64,000 bases of DNA from Sinorhizobium medicae (GTDB lineage Bacteria; Pseudomonadota; Alphaproteobacteria; Rhizobiales; Rhizobiaceae), in contig NZ_VITA01000015.1 of the NCBI RefSeq assembly GCF_007827695.1, positions 1 through 64,000 on the forward strand, in the 5' to 3' direction. The stretch's first letter is position 1, and each line of letters begins with the position of its first letter. The notes beneath the pieces were generated by a model that searched no databases, was not told the DNA's origin, and was given only the letters and a program-made list of their open reading frames with translations. Shown here in pieces: positions 8,212-15,489 of this stretch. Position numbers and translations under genes: made by a program.

Positions 8212-8547
8212 ATGGATACGAAACTCTTCGCTCAAAGCACCGAAGGCGAATGGGTCGAACTCGGACAAGGCAACCGACGCCGGGTGATCCTGCATACGGA
8301 CGAGCTCATGCTGGTCGAATTCGCCTTCGAGAAAGACGGCATCGGCGCGCCGCATTCGCACCCGCATGTGCAGGCGAGCTACATCGCCGAGGGCAGGTTC
8401 GAAGTTACGGTCGGAGAACAAACGCAGGTTCTTTCCGCCGGCGACAGTTTCATCGCACCTTCCGGCGTGGTCCATGGTGTCAGGGCGCTGGACGCCGGTC
8501 GGCTGATCGACAGCTTCACGCCACACCGCGCCGATTTTCTGAAGTAG
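8212..8547 (+). CDS. kdgF: KdgF-like cupin, unsaturated uronate ring-opening protein
   Basis: A single-domain cupin of 111 residues. KdgF proteins speed the conversion of 4,5-unsaturated monouronates to the linear keto form that KduI uses. The metal ligands fit: H48 and H50 in HSHPH, Q54, and H88 in VVHGV. The C-terminal D100, F102 and R106 resemble the catalytic residues described for KdgF; the match is from memory of the family, not an alignment. AGGAG at 8201-8205 abuts an ATG at 8206 and is six bases from the ATG at 8212, so the latter is preferred. The position right after kduI-kduD strongly supports the assignment. Confidence 0.85.
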   Translation: MDTKLFAQSTEGEWVELGQGNRRRVILHTDELMLVEFAFEKDGIGAPHSHPHVQASYIAEGRFEVTVGEQTQVLSAGDSFIAPSGVVHGVRALDAGRLIDSFTPHRADFLK

Positions 8548-8595
8548 GCACTTTGGGGAAAGGCTTGTCGCGTCGTTGCAAAGAGGTGGAGCGGC

Positions 8596-9708
8596 TCACC
8601 CCTCGCGCAAGGCAAAGGGACGTCCAGCCATCCTCTCGGGGACGGCGGCCGTCGTGCCTCGTTTCACGAGAGGCCCATCCACCTTGATCGTCATCGGGCG
8701 CGGGTTCTTTCCATGTATCGCCATGTCGATCAGGATTTCCGCGGCCTTTTGGCCCATTTCGTAGTTCGGCAACACGAGCGTCGACAGTGGCGGATGCGTG
8801 TAGCGAGCGAGCTCCTGGTCGTCGTAGCCGAGCACCGACAGGTCCTGCGGCACGCGCAGCCCCCGCTCCGACGCTGCCTCGAGCGCGCCGATCGCCATCA
8901 GATCATTGCCGCAGAAGATTGCGGTGGGCGGATTGTCGATCGCAAGCAGCTCCAGGGCGGCCTCGTAGCCACGCAATGGCAGCCAGTCGCCGTTGCGCAC
9001 GAGTGACTCGTCATAGGCGATATCGGCGGTCGCCAAGGCTTGCTTGTAGCCTTTGAGCCGGTCGATAGCGGCGTCCATCCAGGGTTCGCCGTTGATGAAG
9101 CCGATGCGCCGGTGCCCGAGAGACGTGAGATGCGCGGTCGCCGCGAAGCCCCCCGCAACCTCCCCCGGTACGATCGCCATGTGCTGGCGCGGCTCGGCAT
9201 AGCAGTTCAAAAGGATCGTCGGGACGTTTTCCAATTCGCGCGGCACGCTCACCTTCCGTGTGAAGATCGTCGCATAAATAACACCGGCGATTGCCGGATC
9301 TCGAAGGACGGACCGTAGGACGGCGCTCTCCAGGTCCGGATTTGAGCGAGTGGCGTGGGCAGAGACGAGCAGGCCCTGCTCGAAGGCATAGTCGCGAATG
9401 CCGTCGAGGCTGACCACCGGATGCGGACTTGTCGATATCTCGTCGACGATGAAGGCTATCGTGTCCTTTTCGATCGCGGGAGCGTGGTCGAGGTCCTGGC
9501 GTGTGTTGGGCAACCTGTATCCGATCTTGCGCGCCGCGTCGCGCACGCGCGCCCGGGTCTCGGCCGAGATGCGGGCTCCGGACATCTCGTTGAGCACGAG
9601 GGAGACACTCGACTGTGAGACGCCGGCGATACGCGCCACGTCGGTCATGGTAGGCCTGCCGCCGCCCGCATCCTTCGGCGACCCGTTGCCTCCGTTGCCC
9701 TTTCCCAT
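8596..9708 (-). CDS. LacI-family transcriptional repressor
   Basis: A 370-residue regulator. The LacI helix-turn-helix is at about residues 20-45 (MTDVARIAGVSQSSVSLVLN) followed by the hinge helix, then a periplasmic-binding-protein-like effector domain running to the end. It has a 19-residue N-terminal extension rich in glycine before the helix-turn-helix. Ribosome-binding AGGGGAG precedes the ATG. The gene is divergent from a sugar ABC transporter, and two perfect LacI-type operators lie between them at 9757-9793. The natural reading is that it represses the transporter until the imported sugar binds. Confidence 0.93.
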   Translation of the reverse strand: MGKGNGGNGSPKDAGGGRPTMTDVARIAGVSQSSVSLVLNEMSGARISAETRARVRDAARKIGYRLPNTRQDLDHAPAIEKDTIAFIVDEISTSPHPVVSLDGIRDYAFEQGLLVSAHATRSNPDLESAVLRSVLRDPAIAGVIYATIFTRKVSVPRELENVPTILLNCYAEPRQHMAIVPGEVAGGFAATAHLTSLGHRRIGFINGEPWMDAAIDRLKGYKQALATADIAYDESLVRNGDWLPLRGYEAALELLAIDNPPTAIFCGNDLMAIGALEAASERGLRVPQDLSVLGYDDQELARYTHPPLSTLVLPNYEMGQKAAEILIDMAIHGKNPRPMTIKVDGPLVKRGTTAAVPERMAGRPFALREG

Positions 9709-9756
9709 TTTGCTCCCCTACCCGGCGCTGCAGCGCCGCATTCAATTTGTGCATGT

Positions 9757-9793
9757 GCTAATAACTTTAGCCTTGACTGCTAATAATATTAGC
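9757..9793. promoter_or_regulatory. Twin LacI-type operators around a -35 element
   Basis: Two 15-bp dyads share the arms GCTAA/TTAGC: GCTAATAACTTTAGC at 9757-9771 and GCTAATAATATTAGC at 9779-9793. The second is perfect over 7-bp arms. Their centres are 22 bp apart, about two helical turns. A TTGACT -35 element (9773-9778) for the transporter operon lies between them, so a bound repressor would occlude the promoter. Confidence 0.85.
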
Positions 9794-9871
9794 GCAAGGT
9801 TTTTCCGTGTGAAGCATAAACTTGCTCGCAGCCGGTGGAGGAATACCGGCAAACCGGGAGGAAAGAACACC

Positions 9872-10855
9872 ATGAACAGGATTTCACGCCGCGCGTTCAT
9901 GCTTGCCGCGACCGCGGCTGGCGCAATCGCCGTCGCCGGGACTGTCGCATTCGCGGAACTGCCGAAGCTCGCGCAGAAGGAGACCTACAAGGTCGGCTTC
10001 GCGCAAACGGAATCCAACAACCCCTGGCGCATCGCACAGACCAACAGCATGAAGGCCGAGGCCGAGAAGCTCGGGCATCAGCTGGTCTATACCGATGCTG
10101 CCGGATCCGCTGCCAAGCAGGTGGCCGACGTCAACTCGATGATCGCCCAGGGGGTCGACCTGATCTTCCTCGCACCGCGGGAAGAAAAACCGCTCATCCC
10201 CGCCGTCATGGCCGCCAAGAAGGCCGGCATCCCCGTCATCCTGCTCGACCGAAGTGTCGATCCGTCGCTTGCCAAGGCGGGCGAGGACTACGTCACCTTC
10301 ATCGGCTCGGATTTCATAGAGGAAGGCAAGCGCATCGCCGAGTGGCTGATCAAGAACGCCAACGGCAAGTCGAAGATCATCGAGCTCGAAGGGACCACCG
10401 GTTCGTCCCCGGCCAACGACCGCAAGAAAGGCTTCGACGAGACGATCAAAACGGCAGGCGGCTTTGAGATCGTCGCATCGCAGTCGGGCGATTTCGCCCG
10501 GGACAAGGGCCGGCAGGTTGCCGAAGCCCTGTTGCAGGCGCACCCGGATGCCGACATCGTTTACGCGCATAACGACGAAATGGCGATCGGCGCCATCGCT
10601 GCCATCGAGGCGGCCGGCAAGGTCCCAGGCAAGGATGTGCTGGTATTGTCGATCGACGGCGGCAAGGAAGCGGTTCAGGCGGTCATCGACGGCAAGATCG
10701 CAGCAGTCGTCGAATGCAATCCGCGCTTCGGACCCAAGGCCTTCGAAACGATGCTGCGTTACGCCAAGGGCGAGAAGATCGACCCGCTGGTCATAAACGA
10801 GGACAAGTTCTACGACTCGACCAACGCGGCTGCCGAACTCGCCAACGCGTACTGA
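9872..10855 (+). CDS. ytfQ: Sugar ABC transporter substrate-binding protein (YtfQ-like)
   Basis: A 327-residue periplasmic sugar receptor closest in my reading to YtfQ of E. coli, the galactofuranose-binding protein. Shared segments include VGFAQTESNNPWR, LDRSVD, ELEGTTGSSPANDRKKGF, SQSGDF and VYAHNDEMAIGAI. The N-terminus MNRISRRAFMLA carries a twin-arginine motif, so export may be by Tat rather than Sec, with cleavage near residue 28. The ATG at 9872 follows GGGAGG. It is the first gene of a ytfQ-ytfR-ytfT-yjfF-ordered operon. The ligand may be galactofuranose or another pentose or hexose; this cannot be settled by sequence reading. Confidence 0.9.
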   Translation: MNRISRRAFMLAATAAGAIAVAGTVAFAELPKLAQKETYKVGFAQTESNNPWRIAQTNSMKAEAEKLGHQLVYTDAAGSAAKQVADVNSMIAQGVDLIFLAPREEKPLIPAVMAAKKAGIPVILLDRSVDPSLAKAGEDYVTFIGSDFIEEGKRIAEWLIKNANGKSKIIELEGTTGSSPANDRKKGFDETIKTAGGFEIVASQSGDFARDKGRQVAEALLQAHPDADIVYAHNDEMAIGAIAAIEAAGKVPGKDVLVLSIDGGKEAVQAVIDGKIAAVVECNPRFGPKAFETMLRYAKGEKIDPLVINEDKFYDSTNAAAELANAY

Positions 10856-10863
10856 CATCCTTC

Positions 10864-10893
10864 TTGATCGGCCGGCCCATGCCGGCCGATCAA
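10864..10893 (+). promoter_or_regulatory. Strong stem-loop between the binding-protein and ATPase genes
   Basis: A perfect 13-bp stem (TTGATCGGCCGGC and its complement) closes a CCAT tetraloop, nine bases after the binding-protein stop. No T-run follows, so it is not a typical terminator. Such hairpins protect the 3' end of the receptor mRNA and let the receptor be made in excess over the membrane subunits. Confidence 0.8.
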
Positions 10894-10957
10894 CGGGTTC
10901 GGTGATCCTGCGCGTTTCCCACAGTCGCGACCAGACAGATCGGCATCGGGAGGTTTC

Positions 10958-12451
10958 ATGCTTCTGTCCATGCACGGCATCTGCAAATCCTTCAACGGCA
11001 TTCCCGCGCTTCGCTCGGCTTCACTTGAAGTCGGCGAAGCCGAGGTGATGGCGCTCGTTGGTCAGAACGGCGCAGGAAAGTCGACGCTTATCAAGATACT
11101 GACCGGCGCGTACCGGCGCGACGAGGGTTCGATCGCCTTTGCGGGAGAGGACGTTTCCTTCAACATGCCGGCCGAGAGCCAGGCCAGGGGGATTGCAACG
11201 ATCTACCAGGAGATCAACCTCGCCCCGCAACGCTCCGTTGCCGAGAACATCTATCTTTCGCGCGAACCCCGGCGCTTCGGTTTGATCGATAGGCGTGCAA
11301 TGCGCGAAGGCGCGGTAGCCGTCCTGCGGACCTTCAACCTGGAAATCGACGTCGATCAGCCGGTCGCCCACTTCAGCGCCGCGACCCGGCAGATGGTCGC
11401 GATTGCGCGCGCCGTCACTCAGAAGGCGCGTCTCGTTATCATGGACGAGCCTACCTCTTCCCTTGACGAGCGCGAGGTCGCCATCCTCTTCGAAACGATC
11501 AGAACGCTCAAACGCGCCGGCGTTTCCGTTGTCTTCATCGGCCATCGTCTGGACGAGCTCTATCGGATTTGCGACAGCGTTACGATCATGCGGGACGGTA
11601 AGACGGTGGCGACGGGCGCGATGGCGGAGATGCCGAAGCTCGCACTGGTGCGCCATATGCTGGGGAAGGAGCTCGCTGCCTTCGAAGCGATTGCCAAGGA
11701 TGCGGACGAGGGCGCGCAGCGGCCGGTGCGCCTATCGGTCGAGAATGCCGGGGCCGGCGTTCGGGTGCGGAATGTCAGCCTGACGGTGCGCGAAGGCGAG
11801 ATCTCGGGGCTTGCCGGTCTGCTCGGCTCCGGCCGAACCGAAACCGCCAATCTGATTTTCGGCGCCGACCGGCTTGAACGCGGGGAAATTCGCTACAAAG
11901 GCCAAGCGCGATCCTATCGTCGGCCCGCGGAAGCCATTGCGGACGGCATCGGTCTCGTTTCCGAGGATCGGAAAGTCGACGGCATCATTCCGGATATGAG
12001 CATCCGTGAAAACATGACGCTCGCGCTTCTGCCGAAGCTCGCCCGTAGCGGCATTGTCGATCGCGCGCGCCAGGATGAGATCGTCGCGCGCTACATCGCC
12101 GCGCTTGGGATCAAATGCACTTCGCCCGACCAGCCTATCAAGGAACTCTCTGGGGGCAACCAGCAGAAGGTGCTGCTCGGACGATGGCTCTGCACCGATC
12201 CGAAACTCCTGATCGTCGACGAACCGACTCGCGGCATCGATATCGGCGCCAAAGCCGAAATTCTCCGCCTTTTGCGCAGGTTAGCGGACGAGGGTTTGGG
12301 CGTGCTGATGATTTCGTCGGAGCTCGAGGAATTGCTCGCGGCAGCCGACCGGGTAACCGTCCTCAGCGATGGAACCTCGGTGGCGGTTCTGCCGCGCAGG
12401 GAGTTGAGCGAGGCAGCGCTCTTTGCCGCCATGGCGCATCAGGTGGAGTAG
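10958..12451 (+). CDS. ytfR: Sugar ABC transporter ATP-binding protein (YtfR-like, two nucleotide-binding domains)
   Basis: A 497-residue fused double ATPase of the ribose/galactose class (CUT2), which drives import through the two permeases encoded next. The N-terminal domain has Walker A GQNGAGKST near residue 36 and Walker B LVIMDEPTSS; its signature is the degenerate FSAATRQMV. The C-terminal domain has lost a normal Walker A (GLLGSGRTE) but keeps a consensus LSGGNQQK signature and LIVDEPTRGID Walker B, the usual asymmetry of this class. It overlaps nothing and ends one base before the permease ATG at 12453. Confidence 0.93.
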   Translation: MLLSMHGICKSFNGIPALRSASLEVGEAEVMALVGQNGAGKSTLIKILTGAYRRDEGSIAFAGEDVSFNMPAESQARGIATIYQEINLAPQRSVAENIYLSREPRRFGLIDRRAMREGAVAVLRTFNLEIDVDQPVAHFSAATRQMVAIARAVTQKARLVIMDEPTSSLDEREVAILFETIRTLKRAGVSVVFIGHRLDELYRICDSVTIMRDGKTVATGAMAEMPKLALVRHMLGKELAAFEAIAKDADEGAQRPVRLSVENAGAGVRVRNVSLTVREGEISGLAGLLGSGRTETANLIFGADRLERGEIRYKGQARSYRRPAEAIADGIGLVSEDRKVDGIIPDMSIRENMTLALLPKLARSGIVDRARQDEIVARYIAALGIKCTSPDQPIKELSGGNQQKVLLGRWLCTDPKLLIVDEPTRGIDIGAKAEILRLLRRLADEGLGVLMISSELEELLAAADRVTVLSDGTSVAVLPRRELSEAALFAAMAHQVE

Positions 12452-12452
12452 C

Positions 12453-13457
12453 ATGACGACGATCGAGACACAGGCCACCGCGGGCACCGTCCCCTCCGGC
12501 AAACGCTTCTTCACACTGGCCGGACGATACGGCACTGTCGCCGCGTTCCTCGCACTGATCCTATTCAACGTCCTCTTCACTCCAAACTTCCTGTCCTTGC
12601 AGACGCTCAACGTCAACCTGACCCAGGTCGCCACGATCGTGATCGTCGCCGCCGGCATGACACTGGTGATTGCTACCGGCGGCATCGACCTTTCCGTGGG
12701 TTCACTGATGGCGATAGGCGGTGCGCTTGCACCGATGATCTTCACGGGCGCGCTGTTTCCGGTTTCGTCCATGCCCGTCGCCGTGGCACTTGCCTTTATT
12801 CTGCCGGTCATCGCCACGGCGCTGCTCGGTTTGTTCAACGGGCTGCTGGTGACTCGTTTCGCCATCCAGCCGATCATCGCGACCCTCGTCCTGTTCATTG
12901 CCGGCCGCGGCATCGCCCAGGTCATGACCAACGGCAACCTGCAGGTCTTCCGCAACGAAGGCTTCCAATTCATAGCTCTCGGGCGCATTGCCGGCATTCC
13001 CGCCCAGGTAATTCTGATGATTGTGATTGCGGCGATCGCATGGGCGGCAGTTCGCCACACGGTTTTTGGACGCCAGGTCATCGCGGTCGGGGGCAACGAG
13101 AAGGCAGCCCGGCTGACCGGTATCCCCGTGCACCGCGTCAAACTGCTCGTCTATATGATCAGCGGCGCGCTTGCCGGCGTGGCGGGCCTCATCGTCGTCG
13201 CGCGGAATTCCGCAAGCGATGCAAACCTTGTCGGCCTCGGCATGGAACTAGACGCAATCGCCGCCGTCGCCGTAGGCGGCACGCTTCTGACCGGCGGGCG
13301 CGCGAACATCATGGGCACCTTGATCGGCGCCCTGGTTATCCAGCTGGTGCGCTACACCCTGCTTGCAAATGGTGTGCCCGACGCGGCTGCGCTGATCGTC
13401 AAGGCTGCCCTGATCCTGCTTGCGGTATTCATCCAGCAGCGTGCAGGAAAACCGTGA
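12453..13457 (+). CDS. ytfT: Sugar ABC transporter permease (YtfT-like)
   Basis: A 334-residue inner-membrane permease of the BPD_transp_2 family with about ten hydrophobic segments. The motif TGGIDLSVGS near residue 75 and the later AVAVGGTLLTGG are diagnostic for ribose-type permeases. The start at 12453 follows GGTGGAG and is preferred over an in-frame ATG at 12423 inside the ATPase gene. It pairs with the next permease as a heterodimer, as YtfT and YjfF do in E. coli. Confidence 0.92.
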   Translation: MTTIETQATAGTVPSGKRFFTLAGRYGTVAAFLALILFNVLFTPNFLSLQTLNVNLTQVATIVIVAAGMTLVIATGGIDLSVGSLMAIGGALAPMIFTGALFPVSSMPVAVALAFILPVIATALLGLFNGLLVTRFAIQPIIATLVLFIAGRGIAQVMTNGNLQVFRNEGFQFIALGRIAGIPAQVILMIVIAAIAWAAVRHTVFGRQVIAVGGNEKAARLTGIPVHRVKLLVYMISGALAGVAGLIVVARNSASDANLVGLGMELDAIAAVAVGGTLLTGGRANIMGTLIGALVIQLVRYTLLANGVPDAAALIVKAALILLAVFIQQRAGKP

Positions 13458-13469
13458 GGGAGAATGACG

Positions 13470-14462
13470 ATGAACGCCTTCCGTAACACTTTTGCGCTGA
13501 AGTCTTCCGGGGACATGGCCCGGCTCGGCGTCATTCTCGCGCTCGCCGGTCTCATCCTGTTCGGCGCCCTGCGTTATGAGAACTTCCTCTCACAGTACAA
13601 CATCCTGAGCTTTCTGCGTTACAACTCGATGTTTGCGCTGATCGCCCTGGGCATGGCCTTCGTCATCATGACGGGGGGTATCGATCTTTCGGTCGGCGGC
13701 ACCGCGGCAATGGCGAGCGTCGTCGCGGCGCTTCTATCGCCCTATCACTGGGCTGCAGGTCTCTTCGGTGGCATTGCGGCGGGCCTTGCCGTCGGGGCGC
13801 TGAACGGCTTCACCGTAACCGTGATGCGCATCCAGCCCTTTATCGCCACGCTCGCAACCATGCTTGCTGCCTATGGCACCGCTTTGCTGCTCGCGGGTAA
13901 CCAGTCGGTCTCCGTTTCCTATGACAGCGGCTTCACGGCGATTGGCCAGGACGACTTCCTGGGCTTCCCCATTCCCGCCTGGATCGCCCTTCTCGTCTAT
14001 TTTGCCGGCTGGCTGGTGCTAGAACGGCTGCCCGTCGGCCGCCATGTTCTGGCCATAGGCGACGGCGAGGCGACGGCCGCATTGATGGGCCTCAAGGTAA
14101 GACGAACGCTCGCCGCGGTCTATACCGGCTCCGGCGCGCTGGCGGGGCTTGCAGGCGTCATCCTTGCCTCGCAATTCGGCGCCGGCCAGCCTACCGAGGG
14201 GGTCGGCTGGGAACTCTTCGCCATCGCCTCGGTGGTCGTCGGTGGTACGCTCCTGACGGGCGGTTCCGGGTCCGTCGGCGCAACACTTGCGGGAGCTCTG
14301 CTGCTCGCAATGGTGTTCAACATCCTGAATTTCGAGAATGGCCTCGGGTGGATTTCCCTTTCGGCCTATTGGCAGTCTGTCATCCGCGGCGGCTTCCTGC
14401 TCGTCGTCGTCGTTCTTCAGGCGCGGTTGATGTCGCGCGGTGCGAGTGAGGGACGCGTCTGA
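13470..14462 (+). CDS. yjfF: Sugar ABC transporter permease (YjfF-like)
   Basis: The second permease of the transporter, 330 residues, with the same family motifs (TGGIDLSVGG near residue 70 and VVVGGTLLTGG near 245). It is hydrophobic throughout. An ATG at 13464 directly abuts the GAGGGAGA ribosome-binding site, so the ATG at 13470, seven bases away, is the better start. The four transporter genes have the same order as E. coli ytfQ-ytfR-ytfT-yjfF, which supports a furanose-sugar substrate. Confidence 0.92.
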   Translation: MNAFRNTFALKSSGDMARLGVILALAGLILFGALRYENFLSQYNILSFLRYNSMFALIALGMAFVIMTGGIDLSVGGTAAMASVVAALLSPYHWAAGLFGGIAAGLAVGALNGFTVTVMRIQPFIATLATMLAAYGTALLLAGNQSVSVSYDSGFTAIGQDDFLGFPIPAWIALLVYFAGWLVLERLPVGRHVLAIGDGEATAALMGLKVRRTLAAVYTGSGALAGLAGVILASQFGAGQPTEGVGWELFAIASVVVGGTLLTGGSGSVGATLAGALLLAMVFNILNFENGLGWISLSAYWQSVIRGGFLLVVVVLQARLMSRGASEGRV

Positions 14463-14507
14463 GGTGCAGGTGACGCCCGCGACAAAGAGAAAGCAAGAGG
14501 ACAAGCA

Positions 14508-15356
14508 ATGAATACGACAGCAACACGCGAAACGAGCCCTGGCTATGACCTCGACGCGTCCGTCGAAGCCTTGCAGCGCGAAGGCATTACCGGCCTCAAA
14601 AGCGCCTTCTCGCGCGAATGGGCGGAGGCGATGCGTGAAGACATGATGACGGCCTTCTGGTCGGCCATTCAGCGGCCGGGCGGCGCCGTCGGTCGCGGGC
14701 CGCGCCGCTGGTATGTCGAGATCCATCCGCAGGACTTTTCCGGCTTCGTCGATCTCGTCACCCACCCATGGGTCGTCGGCATATGCGAGGCGATGCTCGG
14801 TCCGGACTATCAGATCGTCGAGATCGGTTTCGACGTACCTTTTCAGGGAGCGAAGTACCAACCCTGGCACCGCGACTTCCCTTCGCCGCCCGAGACCTGT
14901 GTCGAGCGCCGCATCACCTCGCTCGCCTTCAACCTCACCGGCGTGGACGTGACGGAGGATATGGGGCCGTTCGAAATCGCACCCGGCACCCAGTGGCTCG
15001 ACGGCAGGGAGTGGAAACATGAAATGTTCCCGCCCAAGGAAAGGTGGCCCGAGTTTCAAAAGCTCGCGACACGCAAATATCCCAGGCTCGGCGATGTTTC
15101 ATGCCGGTCCGCGCTCACCATCCATCGCGGGACGGAACACGCTTCGCCGATCGCCCGCCCTGTCATGGTCCTCGGCGTCGACGCGCCCGGCGCCGGCCAT
15201 GCCGAACTGCACGACATGATGGTGACGCAGGACTACTACGACGCGCTACCGAAACTGGTGAAGCAACACCTCGTCTGCAGGATCGTCGACGAGCTGATCC
15301 CCGTCACGCAGAAACACGACATCGAAGGTCTTGTGATGGGCTCGACGCCTACCTGA
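14508..15356 (+). CDS. Phytanoyl-CoA dioxygenase (PhyH) family protein
   Basis: A 282-residue putative Fe(II)/2-oxoglutarate-dependent dioxygenase. The iron-binding facial triad can be placed at H121 and D123 (WHRDF) with a distal histidine at H206 or H211 (IHRGTEH); a 2-oxoglutarate-binding arginine would follow, R217 being the candidate. PhyH-family enzymes hydroxylate varied small molecules, not only phytanoyl-CoA. It begins 45 bp after the second permease and appears to be the last gene of the sugar transporter operon, so its substrate may be the imported compound or a derivative. The substrate is unknown. Confidence 0.85.
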   Translation: MNTTATRETSPGYDLDASVEALQREGITGLKSAFSREWAEAMREDMMTAFWSAIQRPGGAVGRGPRRWYVEIHPQDFSGFVDLVTHPWVVGICEAMLGPDYQIVEIGFDVPFQGAKYQPWHRDFPSPPETCVERRITSLAFNLTGVDVTEDMGPFEIAPGTQWLDGREWKHEMFPPKERWPEFQKLATRKYPRLGDVSCRSALTIHRGTEHASPIARPVMVLGVDAPGAGHAELHDMMVTQDYYDALPKLVKQHLVCRIVDELIPVTQKHDIEGLVMGSTPT

Positions 15357-15441
15357 ACGGCTCCGGCGCTCGGAGCGCAACGGTCACTACAGCGACGTTC
15401 GTGATTTACGACAACAAAGACCGCCGCAGCACCATGATCTG

Positions 15442-15489
15442 CTGCATGTTCTTGTCCTTTGATCGTCTCCGATTAAAGGACAAATGCAG
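15442..15489. repeat. Hairpin repeat between convergent genes, overlapping the end of paoC
   Basis: CTGCAT/ATGCAG outer arms and TTGTCCTTT/AAAGGACAA inner arms form a long stem. A diverged copy lies at 37953-37996. The stop and the last codons of the molybdenum subunit gene fall inside it. It is placed to act as a bidirectional terminator between the dioxygenase gene and paoC, though no long T-run is seen. Confidence 0.7.
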
